This document shows positions 1-6,014 of a stretch of 9,905 bases of DNA, in pieces. Source of the DNA: Lacrimispora sp. 210928-DFI.3.58. Lineage in GTDB: Bacteria > Bacillota > Clostridia > Lachnospirales > Lachnospiraceae. The stretch lies in assembly GCF_020554865.1 (NCBI RefSeq), contig NZ_JAJCIC010000069.1, positions 1-9,905 of the forward strand, in the 5' to 3' direction. The notes beneath the pieces were generated by a model. It saw only the letters and a list, made by a program, of their open reading frames with translations, did no database searches and was not told where the DNA came from. How positions within the stretch are numbered: the stretch's first letter is position 1; each line of letters opens with the position of its first letter. Made by a program: the position numbers and the translations under genes.

Positions 1-10
1 AAAAGAAAAG

Positions 11-38
11 TGGTGCTGGGCGTAATCAACCAGCACCA
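11..38 (+). other. 9-bp hairpin at the window's left edge
   Basis: TGGTGCTGG (11-19) pairs perfectly with CCAGCACCA (30-38) across a 10-base loop. No run of T follows it directly. It sits just before a true terminator hairpin and probably belongs to the 3' untranslated end of a gene outside the window, or to the end of a structured repeat like the one at 3214-3481. Confidence 0.6.
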
Positions 39-55
39 ACTTTGTCTACAGTCTG

Positions 56-87
56 GGCGGAGGCAGAGATGCCTCCGCTATTTTTTT
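56..87 (+). terminator. intrinsic terminator of the upstream unit
   Basis: GCGGAGGCA (57-65) and TGCCTCCGC (70-78) form a perfect 9-bp stem with a GAGA loop. A G-T pair extends it at 56/79, and TATTTTTTT follows. This is a canonical Rho-independent terminator for transcription entering from the left. The same stem-loop design, with GTCTACA before it and TTGTGCATTT after it, recurs at 3441-3495, where the T run is lost. Confidence 0.85.
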
Positions 88-127
88 GTGCATTTTGTAT
101 AAAGTTTTTATAAATAACTTCTTTTAC

Positions 128-156
128 TTGAATATCTTCGCAAAAACGAATATAAT
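128..156 (+). promoter_or_regulatory. sigma-A type promoter for the permease/racemase unit
   Basis: TTGAAT (128-133) and TATAAT (151-156) are separated by 17 bases, a near-consensus housekeeping promoter directly after the terminator. Transcription would start near 163, giving an untranslated leader of about 400 bases before the permease. A regulatory-looking CTTGTATACTAG lies just after the predicted start. Confidence 0.6.
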
Positions 157-174
157 AAGAATACCCCGTACAGC

Positions 175-191
175 CTTGTATACTAGTGTAC
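175..191 (+). promoter_or_regulatory. putative GntR-type operator, copy 1
   Basis: CTTGTATACTAG (175-186) is one base off the palindrome CTTGTATACAAG, and GTGTAC follows. The 17 bases match those at 3640-3656 in 15 positions. The position about 12 bases after the predicted transcription start suits repression. The core resembles the ATACTTGTATACAAGTAT operator known for B. subtilis GntR. TATACT inside it could instead be read as a -10 element, though no matching -35 is evident. Confidence 0.45.
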
Positions 192-381
192 TGGCATATT
201 CCTATTTGAGCACTCCGGCGCTGCCTGTTTTTTCATTGGACAGAATTGGCCTTCAGCGGAAATAGGCCCCCATCGCTTTCGCCAATCATCTTGCTGATGA
301 AAAATATCCGGTGGAATGAGACCAAAAGGGGATGTGCCGGCACGCTGGTGCTGTAACGGATTTGCAGAGATATTATTTTTT
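187..381. other. unassigned leader region, no recognisable gene
   Basis: This stretch between the first operator-like site and the conserved 37-bp block has no ORF I recognise on either strand. The reverse strand is open for about 45 codons near 235-370 without a family signature. GTGCCGGCAC (334-343) is a perfect 10-bp palindrome. I see no T-box, SAM, TPP, glycine or cobalamin riboswitch hallmark, and no clear terminator before the permease. It is best read as a long 5' untranslated region, possibly holding decayed sequence. Confidence 0.4.
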
Positions 382-418
382 TACCCTGAATTGACAAAAA
401 ATAGACAATCTATAAAAA
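382..418 (+). promoter_or_regulatory. conserved 37-bp upstream block, copy 1
   Basis: This block matches 3685-3721 in 31 of 37 positions, with its core TTGACAAAAAATAGACAATC nearly unchanged. Within it TTGACA (391-396) and TAGACA (402-407) are direct repeats 11 bp apart, about one helical turn, as expected for a regulator binding tandem half-sites. TTGACA alone resembles a -35 box, but the only good -10 (TATAAA, 411-416) is 14 bases away, too close, and is not conserved in the second copy. I therefore favour an activator or repressor site over a promoter. Confidence 0.5.
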
Positions 419-447
419 TGAAATATCAAAAATAAAGGAGGTTTGAC

Positions 448-510
448 ATGATGAAGAAAGGAATAGAGAAGAAAAGAGCATCGCCGCACTGTCTGTTTCC
501 GGAGGGTTAA
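448..510 (+). CDS. possible 20-residue leader peptide
   Basis: An ATG-ATG start follows an excellent ribosome site, AAAGGAGG (434-441), at ideal spacing. The frame runs 20 codons, rich in Lys/Arg (MMKKGIEKKRASPHCLFPEG), to a TAA at 508-510, 50 bases before the permease start. The Shine-Dalgarno sequence is stronger than the permease's own, which argues that ribosomes do load here. The codons do not spell a run of one amino acid as in classical attenuators. It may be a short leader coupling translation to the downstream gene, or the remnant start of a lost gene. No family is recognised. Confidence 0.3.
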   Translation: MMKKGIEKKRASPHCLFPEG

Positions 511-560
511 GAAGACGTTCGAGAGAGGATGCGTAAAACGATAAGGGGGATAAAATTATA

Positions 561-1859
561 ATGGGAGATTCATTAAGTATTTTTTTATTACTGTTAAGCA
601 TTGCCATCGTTATGTTCCTGGTATTTAAAGGTGTGCCGATCTTTTTTACGGCGGTGATCGCCAGCATCTTCCTGCTTGCAACTGCGGGAATGAATATCAT
701 TGGCGGTATGACCGGCGATTATATTGCAGGCTTGGCCGGATATTTCCAGAGCCAGTTCTGGGTATTTATTCTGGGAGCCATTTTTGGCAATATGTTTGGA
801 GTTACCGGTGCGGCAGATGCGATTGCGGCTGCGATCATCAATAAGTTGGGAGACAAGGCAATTGTTCCGGCGATCATCATTGTCGGCTTTGTACTTGCAC
901 TGGGCGGCGTTTCCGTATTTGTATGCTTCTTTGCCATGTATCCGCTGATGCTGTCCATGTTCAAAAAGGCTGATATTTCCTGTACGCTGATTCCGGGACT
1001 CTATTTTGCAGGAGCAGGTACGGCTTCCGGCATGTTGCCAGGCTCCCCGTCTGTACAGAACGTGGTGGCCTGCGATTTCCTGGGAGTTCCGTATGCATCC
1101 TGTATGGTTCCTGGCTGGATCGCCGGCATTTTTGAGATGGTTCTTGTATTTATTTACTGCATGTGGGCTGTGAAGCACAGCAAAGCAAAGGGAATGCATT
1201 TTGAGCGCATGGATGAAGTCTCTGAGAGCAATGGCACAGAGAAAAAGCTGCCGAGCGCGCTGCTGTCTGTTGTTCCGATGATCATCCTTCTGGCGCTGAT
1301 GAACCTGACCAGCCTGGGAGCATCCGTATCTCTGTTTTTAGGCGTGATCGCATGTCTTGTCTGCTTTGCAAGGTATTATGACATCAAAAATGTCTGGAAG
1401 ATTTTACAGGAGGGAGCTACAGGCGGCCTGAATTCCCTGTTTAACACTTCTGCCATCACAGGTTTTGGTACTGTTGTTAAAACAGTTCCCGCTTTCCAGC
1501 TGTGTATTGGCGCTCTGACCGGCATGAATATGCATCCGCTGATCTGTTCCGTTATTGCGGTAGCAGTATTGGCCGGCGTATGCGGTTCCGGCTCCGGCGG
1601 CGAGGGAATCGCCCTTCCGATCATCAAAGATTATTTTATTCCTATGGGTGTTAATACGGAGGCATTGGCAAGGTGTACGGCTCTTTCCTGTCTGACACTT
1701 GATTCCCTTCCTCAGAACGGCCTTGTGGTATCTGTGCTGACCTATACGAAAAACAGCCATAGAGAAGCCTATATCCATGTGTTCTGGACAACCGTGCTGA
1801 TCCCGATCATTACGATGGTAGTATTAATTGCCCTGTGCGGCGTATTCGGTTATATGTAA
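561..1859 (+). CDS. GntP-family permease (probable hydroxy-acid/organic-acid importer)
   Basis: This 432-residue inner-membrane protein is almost wholly hydrophobic, with roughly 11-12 membrane segments (for example about 5-22, 28-48, 66-90, 101-135, 182-203, 235-268 and 405-428) and a polar loop near 205-232. Glycine/proline-rich re-entrant motifs fit the GntP/ion-transporter superfamily: a PGSPSVQN stretch at 160-167, the glycine-serine run near 341-349, and DSLPQNG at 381-387. GntP-family members carry gluconate, 3-hydroxybutyrate and related hydroxy acids by cation symport. The start follows AGGGGG (544-549). The racemase homologue begins 11 bases after its stop, so the two are surely co-transcribed, which points to a 2-hydroxy acid substrate. 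Family assignment is fairly firm; the substrate is inferred. A tripartite or citrate-type carrier is the less likely alternative. Confidence 0.82.
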   Translation: MGDSLSIFLLLLSIAIVMFLVFKGVPIFFTAVIASIFLLATAGMNIIGGMTGDYIAGLAGYFQSQFWVFILGAIFGNMFGVTGAADAIAAAIINKLGDKAIVPAIIIVGFVLALGGVSVFVCFFAMYPLMLSMFKKADISCTLIPGLYFAGAGTASGMLPGSPSVQNVVACDFLGVPYASCMVPGWIAGIFEMVLVFIYCMWAVKHSKAKGMHFERMDEVSESNGTEKKLPSALLSVVPMIILLALMNLTSLGASVSLFLGVIACLVCFARYYDIKNVWKILQEGATGGLNSLFNTSAITGFGTVVKTVPAFQLCIGALTGMNMHPLICSVIAVAVLAGVCGSGSGGEGIALPIIKDYFIPMGVNTEALARCTALSCLTLDSLPQNGLVVSVLTYTKNSHREAYIHVFWTTVLIPIITMVVLIALCGVFGYM

Positions 1860-1870
1860 GGAGGAGCAAT

Positions 1871-3160
1871 ATGAGGATCGATTTTCCTGAAATACATACC
1901 CCGGTACCGGGACTTGAAACCGTGACGGTCCCTGAAATGGTTACCATTCATCAGGCTTATGACACAGAGAAAATTGATGATGTGGTAGAGCATTTGAGAG
2001 GAGAGCTGAACAATAAAATCAAAGATAAGGAGTCCTTTCAAGGTAAGAGGATCTGTATTACCGTAGGCAGCCGTGGCATTCCGGATCTGGATAAAATGGT
2101 ACGGGTTATGTGTGATACCCTGAAGGAATGGGGGGCCTCTCCGTTTATTATTCCTTCTATGGGAAGTCATGCAGGCGGAAAGGCGGAAGGCCAGACAGAG
2201 ATGCTTGCAGGGTATAATGTCACAGAAGAGACCATGGGAGTTCCGATTCTTTCATCCATGGAAGTGGTGCAGTATGATGAGCTGGATGGAATCCCGCTTT
2301 ATTGTGATAAGTATGCAATGGAATCAGACGGTATTGTGATCTTTAATAAAGTGAAGCCCCATACGGATTTCCGGGCAAAGCATGAGAGCGGTCTTGCAAA
2401 AATGATTGCGATCGGCATCGCAAAGCATAAAGGCGCGGCAATGTTCCATTCCTTTGGCTTCCACCGCTTCGGGGAGCTGATCCCTCCGGTGGCGGAGAAA
2501 TTTTTGGAAAAATGCCCCTTTGCCTTTGGCGTGGGCGTTGTGCAGAACGCATATGATGATATTTGCACCATTGAGGTTTGCGAAAAAGATAATTTCATGG
2601 AAACAGATGCAAGGCTTTTGGAGATCGCAAAGGAGAAGATCGCAAAATTCCTTTTTGATGATATCGATGTTTTGATCATTGATGAAATTGGAAAAAATAT
2701 CAGCGGAAATGGCCATGATCCAAACGTGACCGGAAGAAATATCACCCGTACCTTTGGAGACTCCACATTAAAATTAAAGAAATTGTTTGTGAGAGGGATT
2801 ACTCCGGAGGCTCATCACAATGGAAACGGCCTTGGTTCATGTGATGTAACTACCAGAAGATGTTTGAATGAGGTTGACTGGGAAGTTACCTGGGGGAACT
2901 GCCTGACAACAGGTATCATGGATGCAACGATGATCCCGTATTATGTAAACACAGATGAAGAAGCAGTGAAGACCTGCATTCATACGCTGTATAGCACAGA
3001 TCCCAAAGATACAAGGATCGTTCATATTAAAAACACCTTGTCATTGGAAACAATCCAGGTTTCTACAGCATTGTACGAAAGCATTAAGGATCTGCCGGGC
3101 ATTTCTTACGTAAGTGGTCCGGAACCGATGAAATTTAATGACGAGGGTATGATGGATTAG
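1871..3160 (+). CDS. LarA-like nickel-pincer-cofactor 2-hydroxyacid racemase/epimerase homologue
   Basis: This 429-residue soluble protein resembles the lactate racemase LarA superfamily (DUF2088). Counting from the start used here, residues match LarA's active-site layout: Arg68 in GSRG, His100 in SMGSHAGG, His164 in KPHTDF, Lys177 in GLAKMIAIG (the residue that binds the nickel pincer cofactor in LarA) and His193 (nickel ligand). Spacings are close to the Lactobacillus plantarum enzyme (R75, H108, H174, K184, H200). LarA homologues racemise or epimerise various 2-hydroxy acids, so lactate is not assured. The start at 1871 is preferred to an upstream in-frame ATG at 1835 because AAGGAGGAG (1858-1866) sits just before it, overlapping the permease stop. 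No larB, larC or larE cofactor genes are in the window, so the cofactor would have to be made elsewhere. A divergent non-racemase member is possible. Confidence 0.8.
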   Translation: MRIDFPEIHTPVPGLETVTVPEMVTIHQAYDTEKIDDVVEHLRGELNNKIKDKESFQGKRICITVGSRGIPDLDKMVRVMCDTLKEWGASPFIIPSMGSHAGGKAEGQTEMLAGYNVTEETMGVPILSSMEVVQYDELDGIPLYCDKYAMESDGIVIFNKVKPHTDFRAKHESGLAKMIAIGIAKHKGAAMFHSFGFHRFGELIPPVAEKFLEKCPFAFGVGVVQNAYDDICTIEVCEKDNFMETDARLLEIAKEKIAKFLFDDIDVLIIDEIGKNISGNGHDPNVTGRNITRTFGDSTLKLKKLFVRGITPEAHHNGNGLGSCDVTTRRCLNEVDWEVTWGNCLTTGIMDATMIPYYVNTDEEAVKTCIHTLYSTDPKDTRIVHIKNTLSLETIQVSTALYESIKDLPGISYVSGPEPMKFNDEGMMD

Positions 3161-3308
3161 GTGTGTAGAGAGTCTTCCCGGGGAAGCGTCAGCAGTATCC
3201 GGTCATATCAGGCGGCGGAGACAGAAAGTGTCTCCGTCTCAGAGTGTCGACAAAGTCGCCACTCTGTTGGAATTCATGGCTGCGCCATAAATTCCAGATG
3301 CGAAGGAA

Positions 3309-3360
3309 AAAAGTACGATTTCCTCGTACAAGGGCAAACGCCCCTAGAAATCGTACTTTT
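3309..3360 (+). terminator. 14-bp stem-loop, probable terminator of the permease/racemase unit
   Basis: AAAAGTACGATTTC (3309-3322) pairs perfectly with GAAATCGTACTTTT (3347-3360), with an inner GGGC-AAAC-GCCC hairpin (3332-3343). The A tract before and T tract after would let it act in either direction, although the T run is only four bases. CGTAC at 3325-3329 can also pair with GTACG at 3313-3317, giving an alternative, mutually exclusive small hairpin. Confidence 0.5.
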
Positions 3361-3504
3361 ACACTACGGTGGAAATGAATTCCACCTGCGTGATTCCAGT
3401 TCGAGGGCTTTGCCCTCGAGCTCCCGTTCCAGAAAACATAGTTGTCTACAATCTGCGGCGGAGACAGAAAGTGTCTCCGCCTATTGTGCATTTCTTATAA
3501 ATCT

Positions 3505-3513
3505 GATTGTCTA
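3505..3513 (-). promoter_or_regulatory. inverted copy of the TAGACAATC core
   Basis: GATTGTCTA is the exact reverse complement of the TAGACAATC core of the 37-bp block, and it lies 36 bp before the -35 box of the dehydratase promoter. It may be a distal half-site for the same regulator. A 9-base match alone could be chance. Confidence 0.25.
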
Positions 3514-3548
3514 AAATGAATATTTCTAAAAAAAATATAAAATTACTC

Positions 3549-3577
3549 TTTACATTTTCCTGGATACTTGCTAGAAT
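3549..3577 (+). promoter_or_regulatory. sigma-A promoter of the dehydratase operon
   Basis: TTTACA (3549-3554) and TAGAAT (3572-3577) are separated by exactly 17 bases, with a TGC extended -10 just before the hexamer. This is the best promoter before the activator gene. The start would fall near 3584, leaving a leader of about 180 bases. The -10 region is part of a 15-base direct repeat (TAGAATAACAACATA, 3572-3586) whose second copy (3649-3663, one mismatch) lies 77 bp downstream. Confidence 0.65.
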
Positions 3578-3611
3578 AACAACATAGGTAAGTTGATATG
3601 TTTGTTGACGG

Positions 3612-3630
3612 AAAAGCAAACGCTTTTTTT
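3612..3630 (+). other. weak hairpin with T tract in the operon leader
   Basis: AAAAGC-AAAC-GCTTTT followed by more Ts sits between the predicted transcription start and the activator gene. The stem is short and mostly A-T, so it would be at most a weak attenuator. It does not fit a catabolite-repression (cre) consensus convincingly. Confidence 0.25.
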
Positions 3631-3639
3631 ATGCGCCAG

Positions 3640-3656
3640 CTTGTATACTAGAATAC
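3640..3656 (+). promoter_or_regulatory. putative GntR-type operator, copy 2
   Basis: CTTGTATACTAG (3640-3651) is identical to 175-186 and is followed by AATAC. It lies about 56 bases after the predicted transcription start and 125 before the activator gene. It is one base off the perfect palindrome found before the ligase gene. The same regulator could thus act on both units. TATACT within it might instead serve as a second -10. Confidence 0.45.
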
Positions 3657-3684
3657 CAACATACAGATATATCAATTTTTATTT

Positions 3685-3721
3685 TACTTTGGATTGATAA
3701 AAAATAGACAATCAGTAAAAA
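3685..3721 (+). promoter_or_regulatory. conserved 37-bp upstream block, copy 2
   Basis: This is the partner of 382-418, identical in 31 of 37 positions and carrying the core TTGATAAAAAATAGACAATC. It ends 43 bases before the activator start. Conservation of a long A-rich block with TTGATA/TAGACA direct repeats 11 bp apart, in two otherwise different leaders, suggests a shared transcription-factor site. No acceptable -10 lies at 16-18 bases in this copy. Confidence 0.5.
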
Positions 3722-3764
3722 CCATTCATAACCATTATTAAAATGATTCATAAGAGGTTCAAAC

Positions 3765-4541
3765 ATGTACACATTAGGTATTGATATTGGATCTACAACT
3801 TCAAAAGCCGTGATTTTAAAGGATGGAACAGAAATCATGGCTTCTTCCATTGTGATCGCCACAGTGGGGACAGACGGGGTGTCCCAGGCCATTGAGGATG
3901 TGTTAAAGGACAGCGGGCTTGATAAGAGCCAGATCAGCTGTACCGTTGCCACGGGTTATGGACGCCAGTCTTACGAGGGAGCGGATTACCAGGTGAGCGA
4001 GCTCTCTTGCCATGCCCTTGGCGTACATCATGTCTGTCCGGATGTCAGGACAGTCATTGATATCGGGGGACAGGATGCGAAGGTGCTTTCCCTGAATGAG
4101 CAGGGACGCATGGTGAATTTCGTGATGAATGATAAGTGCGCTGCAGGAACAGGACGGTTCCTGGACGTAATGGCAAACATCCTGAAGCTTGATATATCAG
4201 AGCTGGAGGTGGAGGCTGCAAAGGCAGTGAAGCCGGCCAGTATCTCAAGCACATGTACCGTATTCGCGGAATCAGAGGTTATTTCACAGTTAGCAGCAGG
4301 CACAGAGATCCCGGATCTTGTGGCAGGTATCTGTCAGTCCGTGGCAACCAGGGTGGCATCCCTGGCAAGACGGGTGGGGATCAAAGAGCAGGTAAGTATG
4401 AGCGGCGGCGTTGCCAGAAATGCAGGCGTAAGGAACGCTATGGCAAAGGAGCTGGGGGTTGAGATCGAGTATAATCCCATGGCGCAGCTCATGGGCGCTC
4501 TGGGGGCGGCTCTCTATGCCTATGAAAAGGCAAAGTCATAA
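3765..4541 (+). CDS. 2-hydroxyacyl-CoA dehydratase activator (HadI/HgdC/FldI type)
   Basis: This 258-residue protein is a homodimeric iron-sulfur ATPase of the ASKHA fold (BadF/BadG/BcrA/BcrD family). It couples ATP hydrolysis to a low-potential single-electron transfer into the dehydratase, and is needed only to start the radical cycle. Visible motifs are the N-terminal phosphate loop GIDIGSTTSK (5-14), DIGGQDAK (99-106), and Cys125 in NDKCAAGTGR and Cys164 in SSTCTVFAESE. These two cysteines would bind the single 4Fe-4S cluster shared between subunits (C127 and C166 in Acidaminococcus HgdC). SGGVARN (213-219) is the C-terminal nucleotide motif. Length is typical. The ribosome site AAGAGG (3752-3757) is weaker than those of the dehydratase subunits, consistent with an activator made in smaller amounts. 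Function is firm; the acyl substrate is set by the partner subunits. Confidence 0.95.
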   Translation: MYTLGIDIGSTTSKAVILKDGTEIMASSIVIATVGTDGVSQAIEDVLKDSGLDKSQISCTVATGYGRQSYEGADYQVSELSCHALGVHHVCPDVRTVIDIGGQDAKVLSLNEQGRMVNFVMNDKCAAGTGRFLDVMANILKLDISELEVEAAKAVKPASISSTCTVFAESEVISQLAAGTEIPDLVAGICQSVATRVASLARRVGIKEQVSMSGGVARNAGVRNAMAKELGVEIEYNPMAQLMGALGAALYAYEKAKS

Positions 4542-4576
4542 AAAGAATAACGCTCAAAAAACCGCCGGGAACTGAT

Positions 4577-4630
4577 TTTTGCGCATCCCGGGTAAGAGCC
4601 GGGAGGACGGCTGGGTGCCAGAGCGCAAAA
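4577..4630 (+). other. three-way-junction-like RNA element between activator and dehydratase genes
   Basis: TTTTGCGC (4577-4584) pairs with GCGCAAAA (4623-4630) and encloses two hairpins: TCCCGG/CCGGGA (4586-4591/4599-4604) and CTGG/CCAG (4611-4614/4618-4621). No T run follows. It lies in the 235-base gap between the activator stop and the first dehydratase subunit. It matches no riboswitch I know. A plausible role is RNA processing or partial termination that sets activator versus dehydratase levels. Confidence 0.45.
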
Positions 4631-4776
4631 CAGTATGCTGCGCAAACGGAGCAAAGCTGGCGAAGGAGCGGGATAAAAACTCGCAGGTTCATGTACCCCA
4701 TTCTTTACAAAAGAAATCAGGTACTGACTATATGAAAAAACAATGCAATGCAAAGAATAAAAGGAGGTTTTACATT

Positions 4777-6012
4777 ATGGGTGAAGAAGTTAAGAAAAGC
4801 AGACCTGCACCAGACCCCAACTCTGCGAAGTTCAAACTGGGCCAGATCGCTGCAAAGGCTTACAGCGATGCAATGGAAGCCAAGAAGCGCGGCGAGAAGA
4901 TCGGATGGTGTGCAAGTAACTTCCCAGTAGAAATTCCGGAAACCTTAGGACTTTATGTCTGTTATCCAGAGAACCAGGCTGCTGGTATTGCTGCAAGAGG
5001 CGGCGGCGAGAGAATGTGTAATGTCAGCGAAGGCGACGGATATTCCAACGACATCTGCGCATACGCAAGGATCTCTCTTGCTTACATGAAGTTAAAGGAA
5101 GCACCAGAGCAGGATATGCCAATGCCAGACTTCGTTCTCTGCTGCAACAACATCTGTAACTGTATGATCAAGTGGTATGAGAATATTGCCAAGGAGCTGG
5201 ATATCCCAATGATCATGATCGATATCCCATTTAATCCTGATTATGAGGTATCGGATGCAGAGACAGAGTACATAAGGGAGCAGTTCTTAGATGCGATCCG
5301 CCAGCTGGAGGAGATCACTGGCAAGAAGTGGACAGAGGAGCGTTTCCAGGAAGTGATGGAGTCCTCAGGAAGAGCAAGCCGCCTCTGGATCGAAGCTACC
5401 TCCCAGGCAAAGTATGTTCCCTCCCCATTCAATGGCTTCGATCTGTTAAACCACATGGCAGTTATGGTTACTGCCCGCGGTAAGAAAGAGGCAGGCGATG
5501 CAATGGAAACACTGCTGAAGGAATATAAGGAGAATCACGAGAAGGGCGTGTCCACCTTCCGTGCAGAAGAAAAATACCGCATCATGTTCGAGGGCATTGC
5601 CTGCTGGCCATGGCTGCGCGTTACCTCTACCGGTCTAAAGAGCAGAGGCATCAATATGGTAACCACCATTTATGCGGATGCATTTGGATTTATCTATGAT
5701 GATTTTGACGGAATGTGCCGTGCATATGCAAACGTTCCGAACTGTATGAACCTTGAGCACTCCAGAGACAAGCGTGTGAAGCTGTGTAAGGACAACCATG
5801 TGGAGGGCCTTCTGGTTCATACCAACCGTTCCTGTAAGCTTTGGTCCGGCTTTATGCCAGAGATGAGCAGACAGATCGGCGAGGCGTGCGGCATTCCAGT
5901 CACTTCCTTTGACGGAGACCAGGCAGACCCCAGAAACTTCTCAGAAGCTCAGTACGACACACGTGTACAGGGTCTTATGGAAATCATGGAAGCAAATAAA
6001 GGAGGGAAATAA
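4777..6012 (+). CDS. 2-hydroxyacyl-CoA dehydratase, alpha-type subunit (HadB/FldB type)
   Basis: This 411-residue subunit of the oxygen-sensitive heterodimer removes water from (R)-2-hydroxyacyl-CoA to give an enoyl-CoA by a ketyl-radical mechanism. Likely 4Fe-4S ligands are Cys94 (NDICAY), Cys127 (CNNICNC, with Cys122/123 nearby) and Cys353 (HTNRSCKLWS). Their order and spacing fit C. difficile HadB (C84, C117, C346). The GDQADPRNFSEAQYDTR stretch (380-396) is typical of the family's C-terminus. The length is near HadB (about 408) and shorter than 2-hydroxyglutaryl-CoA dehydratase HgdA (about 477). I chose 4777 because AAAAGGAGG (4759-4767) precedes it and the family starts there; the frame is open back to 4579, but that part translates the structured spacer. 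The next subunit begins 2 bases after the stop. The substrate is unknown: aliphatic, aromatic and small hydroxy acids are all possible. Confidence 0.93.
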   Translation: MGEEVKKSRPAPDPNSAKFKLGQIAAKAYSDAMEAKKRGEKIGWCASNFPVEIPETLGLYVCYPENQAAGIAARGGGERMCNVSEGDGYSNDICAYARISLAYMKLKEAPEQDMPMPDFVLCCNNICNCMIKWYENIAKELDIPMIMIDIPFNPDYEVSDAETEYIREQFLDAIRQLEEITGKKWTEERFQEVMESSGRASRLWIEATSQAKYVPSPFNGFDLLNHMAVMVTARGKKEAGDAMETLLKEYKENHEKGVSTFRAEEKYRIMFEGIACWPWLRVTSTGLKSRGINMVTTIYADAFGFIYDDFDGMCRAYANVPNCMNLEHSRDKRVKLCKDNHVEGLLVHTNRSCKLWSGFMPEMSRQIGEACGIPVTSFDGDQADPRNFSEAQYDTRVQGLMEIMEANKGGK

Positions 6013-6014
6013 AA

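Larger units (their letters stand above)
3161..3548. repeat. multi-hairpin structured repeat region
   Basis: After the racemase stop there is no credible gene. From about 3214 to 3481 the sequence is a chain of perfect or near-perfect stem-loops: 3214-3238, 3240-3266, 3268-3296, 3309-3360, 3368-3386, 3401-3419 and 3457-3481. The first and last are copies of one unit (GGCGGAGACA, loop GAAAG, TGTCTCCG). The right edge (GTCTACA, stem-loop, TTGTGCATTT) matches 44-98 at the window's left end, so the element family occurs at least twice locally. It is likely a dispersed intergenic palindromic repeat that also ends transcription or protects mRNA ends. The open frame that happens to cross it is not a gene. 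Confidence 0.7.

Noticed and set aside
391..419. Ordinary promoter within the 37-bp block (TTGACA as -35)
   Set aside because: The only good -10 is 14 bases away, and neither it nor one at 16-18 bases exists in the second copy. Better promoters lie upstream of both blocks.
316..435. A 39-codon open frame in the first leader
   Set aside because: No Shine-Dalgarno sequence precedes it, it crosses the conserved 37-bp block, and that block is not kept in the same reading frame in copy 2.
594..1199. Long reverse-strand open frames opposite the permease, and similar ones opposite other genes such as 7345-7890 and 8793-9728
   Set aside because: They are antisense shadows of strong forward genes, with Cys/His-rich unnatural composition and no ribosome sites.
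1835..1870. Upstream in-frame start for the racemase homologue at 1835
   Set aside because: It would overlap the permease gene and lacks a ribosome site. AAGGAGGAG stands directly before 1871.
3207..3486. CRISPR array
   Set aside because: The repeated units are few, are separated by other hairpins rather than uniform unique spacers, and no cas gene is present.
3161..3514. A 117-codon open frame starting with GTG right after the racemase stop
   Set aside because: It runs through the hairpin array, so its sequence is low-complexity and Ser/Arg rich. It has no ribosome site and no family resemblance, and its apparent internal repeats are just the repeated stem-loop.
4577..4680. Cobalamin or other known riboswitch in the activator-dehydratase spacer
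   Set aside because: The characteristic conserved boxes of cobalamin, FMN, T-box or SAM elements are absent. Only generic stems are visible.
4579..4776. N-terminal extension of the dehydratase alpha subunit back to 4579
   Set aside because: The extension has no family match and translates the structured spacer. A consensus ribosome site and the family's usual start lie at 4777.
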